The translations under genes were made by a program, and so were the position numbers. A DNA stretch of 64,000 bases from Streptomyces sp. RKAG293 (lineage in GTDB: Bacteria > Actinomycetota > Actinomycetes > Streptomycetales > Streptomycetaceae), in the NCBI RefSeq assembly GCF_023701745.1, contig NZ_JAJOZB010000001.1, forward strand, positions 7,735,001-7,799,000, given 5' to 3'. This document shows positions 32,694-40,845 of the stretch, one piece after another (the first letter of the stretch is position 1; each line of letters opens with the position of its first letter). The notes beneath the pieces were generated by a model. It had not been told where the DNA came from. It saw only the letters and a program-made list of their open reading frames with translations, and searched no databases.

Positions 32694-34547
32694 ATGTCCG
32701 TTCTGACCAGCGAGCCGACTCTCGAGGCATCCGACGGGGAGCCCCCGGACCCGGCTCAGGAGCAGCACAAGCTGACCGCGCTGCAAGGGCTGGCCGCCCT
32801 GTCGCTGGACGCGATGGCTTCGGTGGCGTACGGCCCCGAGGCCATCGTCCTGGTGCTCGCCGCGGCGGGCGGGTACGGGCTCGGGTTCACCCTTCCCGTC
32901 ACCCTCGCGATAGCCGGCCTGCTGGCCGTCCTCGTCGCCTCCTACCGTCAGGTGATCGCGGCCTTCCCGGACGGCGGCGGCTCGTACGCGGTCGCCAAGC
33001 GGCACCTGGGGCGGCGCACCAGCCTGGTGACGGCGGCCTCCCTGATCCTGGACTACGTCCTGAACGTGGCCGTGTCGGTGACCGCCGGAGTGGCCGCGCT
33101 CACCTCGGCGTTCCCTTCCCTGTACGGCGACCGGGTGTGGATCTGCCTGGCGGTCCTGGTGCTCGTCACCGCCGTCAACCTGCGCGGCATCGTCGACTCG
33201 GCCAGGGCGTTCATCATCCCCACCGCGGTCTTCGTCGGCTCGATCCTCACGATCATCGTCGTCGGGCTGTTCCGTGACGCCCCTGCCAGCACCGAGGCCG
33301 CGGCCGGCCACGCCTCCGCGCTGGGCGCCAACGCGACCACGGTCGGCGCGCTGCTCCTGATGAAGGCGTTCGCGGCGGGGTGCTCCGCCCTGACCGGTGT
33401 CGAGGCCGTCGCCAACGCCGTCCCGTCCTTCCGCGCCCCGGCGCGCAAGCGCGCCCAGCGCACCGAGGTGGCACTGGGCGGGCTGCTCGGTGTCATGCTG
33501 ATCGGCCTGTCGGTACTCATCGGCCGCTTCCACCTCCAGCCGGTCGAGGGCGTGACCGTGCTCGCCCAGCTCGCCGACGCCTCGCTCGGCCACAACTGGG
33601 CTTTCTACGTCGTCCAGTTCGCGACCGTCGTGCTGCTCGCACTCGCCGCGAACACCTCGTTCGGCGGGCTGCCCGTGCTGATGGGACTGCTGGCCCGGGA
33701 CAACTTCCTCCCGCACGTCTTCGGTCTCAAGGCCGACCGTCAGGTCCACCGCCACGGCGTGCTGGCGCTCGCCGCCGTGTCCGCGCTGCTGCTGGTGTTC
33801 TCGGGCGGCGACACCAACACGCTCGTGCCGCTCTTCGCGATCGGGGTGTTCGTCGGCTTCACCATCTGCCAGACCGGCATGGTGCGCCACTGGCGCGCGG
33901 AGCGATCGCCGGGGTGGCGGGCGAAGGCGGCGCTGAACGGCTTCGGGGCCGTACTGACCGGTGTCGCCGCGGTGATCACCACGTCGGTCAAGTTCACCGA
34001 GGGCGCCTGGATGATCGTGCTGGCGCTCCCGCTCCTCGTCTTGCTCTTCGAGGCGGTCCACCGCGCCTATGTCCGCATCGCCGGCCGGCTGGGCCTGGGA
34101 TTCATTCCCGACGCCCCGCACCGCGACCGGTCCGTGATCATCGTCCCAGTGGCGTCGCTGTCCCGTCTCACCAGCGAGGCGCTGACCGCCGCAGTCTCCC
34201 TGGGCGACGAGGTCATCGCGGTCACCGTCACCGACCCCGACGACCGCGAACGCACCGAGGCCCTGCACCGCGACTGGGCGCTGTGGTCGCCCGGCGTCGA
34301 ACTGCGCGACCTGCCGTCACCCACGCGTTCCGTCGGCCGCCCCGTCGCCGCCCTCGTACGTCAGATGGCCGCCGATCAGCCCGGCACCCGGATCACCGTC
34401 CTGATCCCGGAGGTAGAGCCCGCCCACATGTGGCAGCGCCTGCTGCAGAACCAGCGCGGCGCGGTCGTCGCCCACGCCGTCCGCCGGGACACGGACGCCG
34501 TCATCTGCCGACTCCGCTTCCGCCTGGCGGCTCCGTCCGACCAGTGA
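32694..34547 (+). CDS. KimA-like potassium importer (APC family)
   Basis: A 617-residue APC-fold transporter. It resembles Bacillus subtilis KimA (YdaO), a high-affinity K+/H+ symporter, both in length (about 600) and along the chain: LSLDAMASVAYGPEAI, SYRQVIAAFPDGGGSY, SLILDYVLNVAVSVTAGVAA, AGCSALTGVEAVANAVPSF, LAANTSFGGLPVL and FTICQTGMVRHW. After about twelve helices there is a cytosolic C-terminal region of about 150 residues (SVIIVPVASLSRLTSEALTA onward) like the KimA regulatory domain. It is usually annotated as an amino-acid permease. Its own KdpE-like box and its position between two kdp operons support a potassium role. The ATG at 32694 begins MSVLTSEPTL. Confidence 0.82.
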   Translation: MSVLTSEPTLEASDGEPPDPAQEQHKLTALQGLAALSLDAMASVAYGPEAIVLVLAAAGGYGLGFTLPVTLAIAGLLAVLVASYRQVIAAFPDGGGSYAVAKRHLGRRTSLVTAASLILDYVLNVAVSVTAGVAALTSAFPSLYGDRVWICLAVLVLVTAVNLRGIVDSARAFIIPTAVFVGSILTIIVVGLFRDAPASTEAAAGHASALGANATTVGALLLMKAFAAGCSALTGVEAVANAVPSFRAPARKRAQRTEVALGGLLGVMLIGLSVLIGRFHLQPVEGVTVLAQLADASLGHNWAFYVVQFATVVLLALAANTSFGGLPVLMGLLARDNFLPHVFGLKADRQVHRHGVLALAAVSALLLVFSGGDTNTLVPLFAIGVFVGFTICQTGMVRHWRAERSPGWRAKAALNGFGAVLTGVAAVITTSVKFTEGAWMIVLALPLLVLLFEAVHRAYVRIAGRLGLGFIPDAPHRDRSVIIVPVASLSRLTSEALTAAVSLGDEVIAVTVTDPDDRERTEALHRDWALWSPGVELRDLPSPTRSVGRPVAALVRQMAADQPGTRITVLIPEVEPAHMWQRLLQNQRGAVVAHAVRRDTDAVICRLRFRLAAPSDQ

Positions 34548-34552
34548 GCCAC

Positions 34553-34586
34553 CGGCTCCGCATCCCGCTGCCGGGATGCGGAGCCG
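34553..34586 (+). terminator. Terminator hairpin after the KimA-like gene
   Basis: A perfect 15-bp stem, CGGCTCCGCATCCCG at 34553-34567 with its complement at 34572-34586, and a 4-base loop, 6 bases after the stop codon. Confidence 0.8.
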
Positions 34587-34659
34587 TCCGGCGACGCACG
34601 GGCAGCGGGGAGGGCCGGCCCGGATCCGTTCGCAGGGTTCGGGCCGCCGTCGCGGCGGC

Positions 34660-35064
34660 TCAGGCGATCAGCAGGCCGAGGCCGATGAGCACGAAGAGCG
34701 CTCCGATGCCGACCAGTGCGTACTCGAGGCCGCGGCGCTCCCGGCCGACAACCACCACGTCCCGCGGGTCGACCGGGTCGTAGCGCACCCGCACGAGGGA
34801 GCCGTCGGTCAGCGGCCGGCGCCTGGACGCGGGAACCGGTGAGGAGATCTCCACCACCCGGCCGTCCGCCACCGTGAACTGCAGCAGTGGCCGGACCGCG
34901 GAGTCGGTGGCGGCCGGCCCGGTGCGTTTGACCAGGGCCCGGGCCTCGGCCCCCACGCCGCCGATCAGGCGGATGGCCCGCAACCCGGCCAGCCCGGCCA
35001 GGGACACCACCACGCCACTGATCGCCGCGAAACCGGCGAAGACGCCGACGACTCCGTCCGCCAT
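34660..35064 (-). CDS. DUF3592-like membrane protein
   Basis: A 134-residue protein from an ATG at 35064 behind GGGGGAGG. It has an N-terminal transmembrane helix (about 8-30), a middle soluble domain with VKRTGPAATDSA and LVRVRYDPVDPRDVVVVGRE, and a C-terminal helix (about 113-133, ending GALFVLIGLGLLIA). This helix, beta domain, helix layout with a VxYDPxxP motif is typical of DUF3592 proteins, whose function is unknown. It lies divergent from kdp cluster 2 and convergent with the KimA-like gene. Confidence 0.72.
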   Translation of the reverse strand: MADGVVGVFAGFAAISGVVVSLAGLAGLRAIRLIGGVGAEARALVKRTGPAATDSAVRPLLQFTVADGRVVEISSPVPASRRRPLTDGSLVRVRYDPVDPRDVVVVGRERRGLEYALVGIGALFVLIGLGLLIA

Positions 35065-35377
35065 AGGACCTCCCCCTGCACCGGGACCGGGACCTGTCCC
35101 AGTCTGCGCCGGGGCCCGGCCCGACGGCCACCGCCGGCGCCTCAGGGACGCGTCAGGATCGGGCGGCGGCGCGGGGCGCACCAGCGGCGGAGCAGGCGTC
35201 CGGAATCCGGCGTGCGCAGCCCTTGGCGCCGGCTTTTCCGCAGGTGGGGCCGGGTGCGTAAGAGAGGCGTCAAAAGCGTGCCAGTGGCCGTAAGGGACGC
35301 ATCAACGAAAGAGGAAGCGGCCTGTTCAGGAGGTTTGCTTCGGGGGTCAGAGATTCCGACTCTTCTAGGAGCACACG
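35065..35377. other. Control region of kdp cluster 2
   Basis: About 310 bp between the DUF3592-like gene and the first micro-ORF of kdp cluster 2. Besides the complete box at 35258-35304 it holds a lone pair, CTCA at 35141 and GTCA at 35152 (11 bp apart, in GCCTCAGGGACGCGTCAGG), which may be a weaker accessory site. Confidence 0.5.
35258..35304 (+). promoter_or_regulatory. KdpE-like box before kdp cluster 2
   Basis: Half-sites GTAA, GTCA, GTAA and ATCA begin at 35258, 35269, 35290 and 35301, spacing 11, 21 and 11 bp. Local sequences are GCGTAAGAG, GCGTCAAAA, GCCGTAAGG and GCATCAACG. The last begins 77 bp before the first micro-ORF. Confidence 0.65.
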
Positions 35378-35461
35378 ATGGCCGACATGGCCTTCGTCGT
35401 CACCACGATCGCGGTGTTCGCGTTGGTGGCTCTCATCGCCAAGGGGGTGGCAAAGCTGTGA
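35378..35461 (+). CDS. 27-aa membrane micro-protein preceding kdpF (copy 2)
   Basis: The counterpart of the ORF at 22342: 27 codons, ATG at 35378 with AGGAG 8 bases upstream, one transmembrane helix beginning MADMAFVVTTIAVFALVAL and ending AKGVAKL. Shared positions include M, D, F, T, AVF, AL and AKGV. Its stop overlaps the kdpF GTG start (GTGA at 35458-35461) exactly as in copy 1. Conservation of length, helix, C-terminal basic end and overlap in two operons makes translation likely. Confidence 0.72.
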   Translation: MADMAFVVTTIAVFALVALIAKGVAKL

Positions 35462-35547
35462 CCGCCGAGAACATCGTCGGCCTCGTCGTGGCCGTCGCCC
35501 TCCTGGGCTACCTCGTCCTCGCCCTTCTTTACCCGGAGAGGTTCTGA
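35458..35547 (+). CDS. kdpF: KdpF small subunit (copy 2)
   Basis: A 29-residue single-helix peptide, VTAENIVGLVVAVALLGYLV then LALLYPERF, from a GTG at 35458. It is nearly identical in pattern to copy 1 and to E. coli KdpF. It lies 8 bp before kdpA. Confidence 0.88.
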   Translation: MTAENIVGLVVAVALLGYLVLALLYPERF

Positions 35548-35555
35548 GTCCAGAT

Positions 35556-37220
35556 ATGAGCCCCGTCCTCGCCGGTGTGCTCCAGATGCTCGCGCTGATA
35601 GCCGCGCTCGCACTGGCATACCGTCCGCTCGGCGACTTCATGGCCGGCGTCTACTCCTCCGACAAGCACCTGCGTGTCGAGAAGTGGATCTACAAGGCCA
35701 TCGGCGCCAACCCGTCCACCGAGATGCGCTGGCCCGCGTACCTGCGCGGTGTCCTCGCCTTCTCCGCGGCGAGCGTCCTCTTCCTCTACGTGATGCAGCG
35801 GATCCAGGGCAGCCTGCCCGGTTCGCTCGGCTTCTCCGCGATCGACCCGGACCAGGCGTTCAACACCGCCGCGTCCTTCGTGTCGAACACCAACTGGCAG
35901 TCGTACTACGGCGAGCAGGCCATGGGCCACGTCGTACAGACCGGCGGCCTCGCGGTGCAGAACTTCGTCTCGGCGGCCGTCGGCCTCGCCGTGGCGGTGG
36001 CCCTGGTACGCGGCTTCGCCCGCTCCCGCACCGGTGAGCTCGGCAACTTCTGGGCCGACCTGGTGCGCGGCACCGTACGCATCCTGATCCCGATCGCCGT
36101 GATCGGCGCGATCGTGCTGGTCGCCTGTGGCGCGATCCAGAACTTCTCCGGTATCCACGGCGTCGGCCAGTTCATGGGTGGCTCGCAGCAGTGGAACGGC
36201 GGCGCGGTGGCCTCCCAGGAGGCGATCAAGGAGCTGGGCACCAACGGTGGCGGCTACTTCAACGCCAACTCGGCGCACCCCTTCGAGAACCCGAACGGCA
36301 TCTCGAACCTCTTCGAGATCTTCCTGATCCTCGTCATCCCCTTCGCGCTCACCCGCACCTTCGGCAAGATGGTCGGCAGCGTCAAGCAGGGTTACGCGAT
36401 CCTCGCCACGATGGTGACGATCTGGATCGGCTTCACCGCGCTGATGATGTGGACCGAGTTCCACCACGGCGGCCCGGCCTTCAACATCGCCGGTGGTGCG
36501 ATGGAGGGCAAGGAGACCCGGTTCGGAGTCGGCGGCTCGTCGATCTTCGCGGTGGCGACCACGCTGACCTCGACCGGCGCCGTGAACTCGTTCCACTCCT
36601 CGTTCACCGGCTTCGGCGGCGGTATCACCATGCTGGGCATGCAGCTCGGCGAGATCGCTCCCGGTGGTGTCGGCTCCGGCCTCTACGGCATGCTGATCAT
36701 GGCCATCATCGCGGTGTTCATCGCGGGCCTGATGGTGGGACGCACCCCCGAGTACCTGGGCAAGAAGATCGGCACCCGCGAGATCAAGTTCGCGGCCTGC
36801 TACATCCTCATCACCCCGGCACTGGCGCTGTGCTTCACCGCCGCCGCCATGGCGCTGCCGACCCCGATGACGTCGATGACGAACTCGGGCGCGCACGGCT
36901 TCTCCGAGATCCTGTACGCGTACACCTCGGGCGCCAACAACAACGGCTCGGCCTTCGCCGGGCTCAACGCCGACACCCAGTGGTTCAACACCACGATCGG
37001 GCTCGCGATGCTGCTCGGCCGGTTCCTGCCGATGGTGTTCGTGCTGGCGCTGGCCGGCTCGCTCGCCGAGCAGAAGCCGGTCCCGGCCACCGCGGGCACC
37101 CTGGGCACCCACAAGCCGCTCTTCACCGGGCTGCTGGTCGGCACGATCATCATCGTCACTGGCCTGACCTACTTCCCGGCGCTGGCGCTGGGGCCGCTCG
37201 CCGAGGGGCTGGGGTCATGA
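35556..37220 (+). CDS. kdpA: Potassium-transporting ATPase A subunit (copy 2)
   Basis: A 554-residue KdpA, identical in length to copy 1 and similar throughout. Pore-loop segments NTNWQSYYGEQ, ELGTNGGGYFNANSAHPFEN, TSTGAVNSFHSS and SGANNNGSAFAG are intact. The ATG at 35556 is 8 bp after kdpF and the stop overlaps kdpB (ATGA). It differs from copy 1 mainly in loops (for example IGANPSTEMRWPA against LGGVDADADQRWS). Both copies look functional. Confidence 0.95.
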   Translation: MSPVLAGVLQMLALIAALALAYRPLGDFMAGVYSSDKHLRVEKWIYKAIGANPSTEMRWPAYLRGVLAFSAASVLFLYVMQRIQGSLPGSLGFSAIDPDQAFNTAASFVSNTNWQSYYGEQAMGHVVQTGGLAVQNFVSAAVGLAVAVALVRGFARSRTGELGNFWADLVRGTVRILIPIAVIGAIVLVACGAIQNFSGIHGVGQFMGGSQQWNGGAVASQEAIKELGTNGGGYFNANSAHPFENPNGISNLFEIFLILVIPFALTRTFGKMVGSVKQGYAILATMVTIWIGFTALMMWTEFHHGGPAFNIAGGAMEGKETRFGVGGSSIFAVATTLTSTGAVNSFHSSFTGFGGGITMLGMQLGEIAPGGVGSGLYGMLIMAIIAVFIAGLMVGRTPEYLGKKIGTREIKFAACYILITPALALCFTAAAMALPTPMTSMTNSGAHGFSEILYAYTSGANNNGSAFAGLNADTQWFNTTIGLAMLLGRFLPMVFVLALAGSLAEQKPVPATAGTLGTHKPLFTGLLVGTIIIVTGLTYFPALALGPLAEGLGS

Positions 37221-39346
37221 CCACTCGTCTGAAGCAAGAGGACTCGATGTCCACTGTCACTCCGACCCGTGCCCCGCACCAGGACGTGCCCACCGGTCAC
37301 CAGACCGACAGCGCACGCGTCGGCGGGGGCCTGTTCGACCCCAAGCAGCTGATCCGGTCCTTCCCGGACGCGGTCCGCAAGCTCGACCCGCGGGTGATGG
37401 TCAAGTCCCCCGTGATGTTCGTGGTCGAGATCGGCTCCGTGCTGAGCACGATCTTCGCGTTCACCGATCCGGGCGACTGGTTCGGCTGGGCCATCGCCGG
37501 CTGGCTCTGGCTCACCACGATCTTCGCCAACCTGGCGGAGGCGGTGGCCGAGGGCCGCGGCAAGGCGCAGGCCGACACCCTGCGCAAGGCGAAGACCGAC
37601 ACCGTCGCGCGGCGGCTCAACGGCGGCGTGGAGGAGAGCGTTCCCGGTGCCGAACTGCGCATCGGTGACCTGGTGGTCTGCGAGGCCGGCGACGTCATCC
37701 CCGGTGACGGGGACGTCGTCGAGGGTGTCGCCTCCGTCGACGAGTCGGCCATCACCGGTGAGTCGGCGCCGGTCATCCGGGAGTCCGGCGGTGACCGCTG
37801 CGCGGTGACCGGTGGCACGAAGGTGCTCTCCGACCGCGTCGTCATCAAGATCACGACGAAGCCGGGCGAGACGTTCATCGACCGGATGATCGCGCTGGTG
37901 GAAGGCGCCTCGCGGCAGAAGACGCCGAACGAGATCGCGCTGAACATTCTGCTCGCCTCGCTGACGATCGTCTTCCTGCTGGCGGTCGTCACGCTCCAGC
38001 CGTTCGCGATCTACGCCGGCCAGAAGCAGTCGATGATCGTGCTGGTCGCGCTGCTGGTCTGCCTCATCCCGACGACCATCGGCGCGCTGCTGTCGGCGAT
38101 CGGCATCGCCGGTATGGACCGGCTGGTGCAGCGCAACGTGCTCGCGATGTCCGGGCGGGCCGTCGAGGCCGCGGGCGACGTCTCCACGCTGCTGCTCGAC
38201 AAGACCGGCACCATCACCCTCGGCAACCGCCAGGCGTCCGAGTTCGTACCCGTCCAGGGCACCACGGACGCCGAGCTCGCCGACGCCGCTCAGCTCTCCT
38301 CGCTCTCCGACGAGACGCCGGAAGGCCGTTCCATCGTCGTGCTGGCGAAGGAGAAGTACGGGCTGCGCGAGCGGCAGCAGGGCGAGCTGACGGGCGCCGA
38401 CTGGGTCGCGTTCACCGCCCAGACCCGCATGTCGGGTGTGGACGTGGACGGCCGTAAGGTCCGCAAGGGCGCGGCCGGTTCGGTCATCACCTGGGTCAAC
38501 GAGCGCGGCGGAGTCGTCGCCAAGGACGCCCAGGCGCTCACCGACGCGATCTCCCAGGCCGGCGGTACGCCGCTGCTCGTCGCCGTCGAGGACACCGAGG
38601 GCGCCCGCGTGCTGGGCGTGATCAACCTCAAGGACGTCGTCAAGGAGGGCATGCGGGAGCGGTTCGACGAGCTGCGCCGGATGGGCATCCGCACGGTGAT
38701 GATCACCGGTGACAACCCCATGACCGCCAAGGCGATCGCCGAGGAAGCCGGGGTGGACGACTTCCTCGCGGAGGCGACTCCCGAGGACAAGATGGCGCTG
38801 ATCAAGCGGGAGCAGGCGGGCGGAAAGCTCGTCGCGATGACCGGTGACGGCACCAACGACGCTCCCGCACTCGCCCAGGCGGACGTGGGTGTGGCGATGA
38901 ACACCGGTACCTCGGCCGCCAAGGAGGCCGGGAACATGGTGGACCTGGACTCCAACCCCACCAAGCTCATCGAGATCGTGGAGATCGGCAAGCAGTTGCT
39001 GATCACCCGTGGCGCGCTGACGACGTTCTCCATCGCCAACGACGTCGCGAAGTACTTCGCGATCATCCCCGCCATGTTCGCCGTCGCGTACCCGGGCCTG
39101 GACAAGCTCAACATCATGAGCCTGCACAGCCCGCAGTCCGCGATCCTGTCGGCCGTCATCTTCAACGCGCTGATCATCATCGCGCTGGTGCCGCTGGCCC
39201 TGCGGGGCGTGCGGTACAAGCCGATGGGCGCCGACAAGATGCTCCGCCGCAACCTCGCGGTCTACGGACTCGGCGGCCTGATCGCCCCGTTCATCGGCAT
39301 CAAGATCATTGACCTGCTCATCTCCCTCATCCCTGGCATCGGGTGA
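37217..39346 (+). CDS. kdpB: Potassium-transporting ATPase B subunit (copy 2)
   Basis: A 709-residue KdpB with TGESAPVIRESGGDRCAVTG, phosphorylated Asp about residue 328 in LLLDKTGTITLGN, RKGAAGSV and MTGDGTNDAPALAQADVGVA. The ATG at 37217 overlaps the kdpA stop; a second ATG 10 codons on (MSTVTPTRAP) is possible. Residues about 463-643 are encoded by the tract 38603-39145 that is nearly identical to the first kdpB. A second, shorter close tract surrounds TGESAP. The N- and C-terminal thirds are more diverged. Confidence 0.95.
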   Translation: MTTRLKQEDSMSTVTPTRAPHQDVPTGHQTDSARVGGGLFDPKQLIRSFPDAVRKLDPRVMVKSPVMFVVEIGSVLSTIFAFTDPGDWFGWAIAGWLWLTTIFANLAEAVAEGRGKAQADTLRKAKTDTVARRLNGGVEESVPGAELRIGDLVVCEAGDVIPGDGDVVEGVASVDESAITGESAPVIRESGGDRCAVTGGTKVLSDRVVIKITTKPGETFIDRMIALVEGASRQKTPNEIALNILLASLTIVFLLAVVTLQPFAIYAGQKQSMIVLVALLVCLIPTTIGALLSAIGIAGMDRLVQRNVLAMSGRAVEAAGDVSTLLLDKTGTITLGNRQASEFVPVQGTTDAELADAAQLSSLSDETPEGRSIVVLAKEKYGLRERQQGELTGADWVAFTAQTRMSGVDVDGRKVRKGAAGSVITWVNERGGVVAKDAQALTDAISQAGGTPLLVAVEDTEGARVLGVINLKDVVKEGMRERFDELRRMGIRTVMITGDNPMTAKAIAEEAGVDDFLAEATPEDKMALIKREQAGGKLVAMTGDGTNDAPALAQADVGVAMNTGTSAAKEAGNMVDLDSNPTKLIEIVEIGKQLLITRGALTTFSIANDVAKYFAIIPAMFAVAYPGLDKLNIMSLHSPQSAILSAVIFNALIIIALVPLALRGVRYKPMGADKMLRRNLAVYGLGGLIAPFIGIKIIDLLISLIPGIG

Positions 39347-39350
39347 CGTC

Positions 39351-40016
39351 ATGAACAACTCCTTTGGAAACACCGTGCGGTTGTTCGGAGCCGGGGTGCG
39401 CGCGCTGCTCGTCCTGACCCTGGTCTGCGGCGTGCTCTACCCGCTCCTGATCACCGGCATAGCCCAGGGCCTGTTCAACAACAAGGCCAACGGCTCGGAG
39501 ATCAAGGACGGCGGCAAGGTCGTCGGTTCCAGCCTCATCGGACAGACCTACAACCTGCCGCTGAAGAACGGCGAGGAGACCCCCGCGCCCGACCTGAAGT
39601 GGTTCCAGCCGCGGCCGTCCAACGGACTGGGCACCAACTCGGTCAACACCCAGTACTCGCTGATCCTCTCCGGAGCCACCAACCGCTCCGGCGACAACGC
39701 GGACCTGATCAAGTGGGTGACGGAGGCCAAGGCCGCCGTCGTCAAGGACAACTCCACGGCGGACTTCAAGGTCAAGCCCTCGGACGTGCCGGCCGACGCC
39801 GTCACCTCCTCCGGCTCCGGCCTCGACCCGCAGATCTCGCCCGAGTACGCCGAGCTCCAGGTCCACCGGGTCGCCGCGCTCAACAAGCTCGACGCCCAGC
39901 AGGTCGAGAAGCTGGTGCGGGACCACACCGACGGCCGGATCCTCGGCTTCATCGGTGAGCCGCGGGTGAACGTCCTGCAGCTCAACATCGCCCTCAAAGC
40001 GCTCATCGCGCATTGA
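39351..40016 (+). CDS. kdpC: Potassium-transporting ATPase C subunit (copy 2)
   Basis: A 221-residue KdpC with an N-terminal transmembrane helix (about 12-33, VRALLVLTLVCGVLYPLLIT), GSSLIGQTYN, KWFQPRPSNG and the conserved SSGSGLDPQISPEYAELQVH. It is 11 residues longer than copy 1, with an Asn/Ser-rich insert about residues 88-110. The ATG at 39351 is 4 bp after the kdpB stop. Confidence 0.93.
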   Translation: MNNSFGNTVRLFGAGVRALLVLTLVCGVLYPLLITGIAQGLFNNKANGSEIKDGGKVVGSSLIGQTYNLPLKNGEETPAPDLKWFQPRPSNGLGTNSVNTQYSLILSGATNRSGDNADLIKWVTEAKAAVVKDNSTADFKVKPSDVPADAVTSSGSGLDPQISPEYAELQVHRVAALNKLDAQQVEKLVRDHTDGRILGFIGEPRVNVLQLNIALKALIAH

Positions 40017-40043
40017 TCGCGTTACAGCTGGTGCGCGGCCGGA

Positions 40044-40081
40044 GGTCTGCGGCCCGAGACGTCTCTCTCGGGCCGCAGACC
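40044..40081 (+). terminator. Hairpin between kdpC2 and kdpE
   Basis: A perfect 16-bp stem, GGTCTGCGGCCCGAGA at 40044-40059 with its complement at 40066-40081, and a 6-base loop, further extended by GGCCGG/CCGGCC sequence. It lies 27 bp after the kdpC stop and 53 bp before kdpE. It occupies the same place as the hairpin in cluster 1 though the sequence differs. Confidence 0.72.
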
Positions 40082-40134
40082 CGGCCGCGTTCCGGCACAC
40101 ACTCCCTCACGCACGACAGGAAGGCGGCACACCG

Positions 40135-40818
40135 ATGACCCGGGTGCTGGTGGTGGAGGACGAACCACAGCTCGTGCGGGCTCTGGAGATGAATCTGAAG
40201 GCACGCAAGTACGAGGTCGACACGGCACCCAACGGGGGAACCGCCCTGCGACTCGCCGGTGCGCGTCCTCCGGACGCCGTCCTGCTGGATCTCGGCCTGC
40301 CCGACATGGACGGCATCGACGTGATCAGGGAACTGCGCGGCTCGTTCCGGGCACCGATTCTCGTGGTCTCGGCCCGCAACACCTCCGACGAGAAGGTCGA
40401 GGTTCTCGACGCGGGCGCGGACGATTTCGTCACCAAGCCGTTCAGCATGGAAGAGCTGATGGCGCGACTGCGGGCGGCGATCCGTTCGAAGGAGACCGTG
40501 GCGCGCTACGACGGTCCGGCACTCGTCGAGACCGCCGACTTCACCGTCGACCTGCTCGCCAAGAAGATCCGGCGCGCCGGGCGGGATCTGCGACTCACCC
40601 CCACGGAATGGCACCTGCTGGAGATCCTCATCCGCGAGCGGGGACGGCTCGTCAGCCAGCGACAACTGCTCCAGGAGGTGTGGGGCCCCGGCCACGTCAC
40701 CCGCACCAACTACCTCCGCGTCTACATGGCCCAGCTCAGACGCAAGCTCGAAACGGATCCGGCGCACCCCCGCCACCTCATCACCCTGGCCGGCATGGGC
40801 TACCGCTTTGAGATCTGA
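40135..40818 (+). CDS. kdpE: KdpE response regulator, OmpR family
   Basis: A 227-residue response regulator. The receiver domain (1-115) has acidic residues E8, D9 and E10, the phosphorylated Asp52 in VLLDLGLPDMDG and Lys in FVTKPFS. The winged-helix effector domain (about 130-225) has LTPTEWHLLEILIRERGRLV and TNYLRVYMAQLRRKLETDPA. The ATG at 40135 follows AGGAAGGCGG. Phosphorylated by KdpD, it activates kdp genes. OmpR-family effector domains bind direct repeats about one turn apart, which fits the 11-21-11 boxes. It is the only OmpR-type regulator encoded in the window. kdpD follows after 27 bp. Confidence 0.93.
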   Translation: MTRVLVVEDEPQLVRALEMNLKARKYEVDTAPNGGTALRLAGARPPDAVLLDLGLPDMDGIDVIRELRGSFRAPILVVSARNTSDEKVEVLDAGADDFVTKPFSMEELMARLRAAIRSKETVARYDGPALVETADFTVDLLAKKIRRAGRDLRLTPTEWHLLEILIRERGRLVSQRQLLQEVWGPGHVTRTNYLRVYMAQLRRKLETDPAHPRHLITLAGMGYRFEI

Positions 40819-40845
40819 AGACCCCCGACCACGGAGATCTGCATC

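Noticed and set aside
22156..35304. PHO boxes (PhoP sites) as an explanation of the 11-bp direct repeats
   Set aside because: PHO units are close to GTTCACC. The units here are GCRTCA(A/G), lack the CACC core, and keep an 11-21-11 spacing tied to potassium genes.
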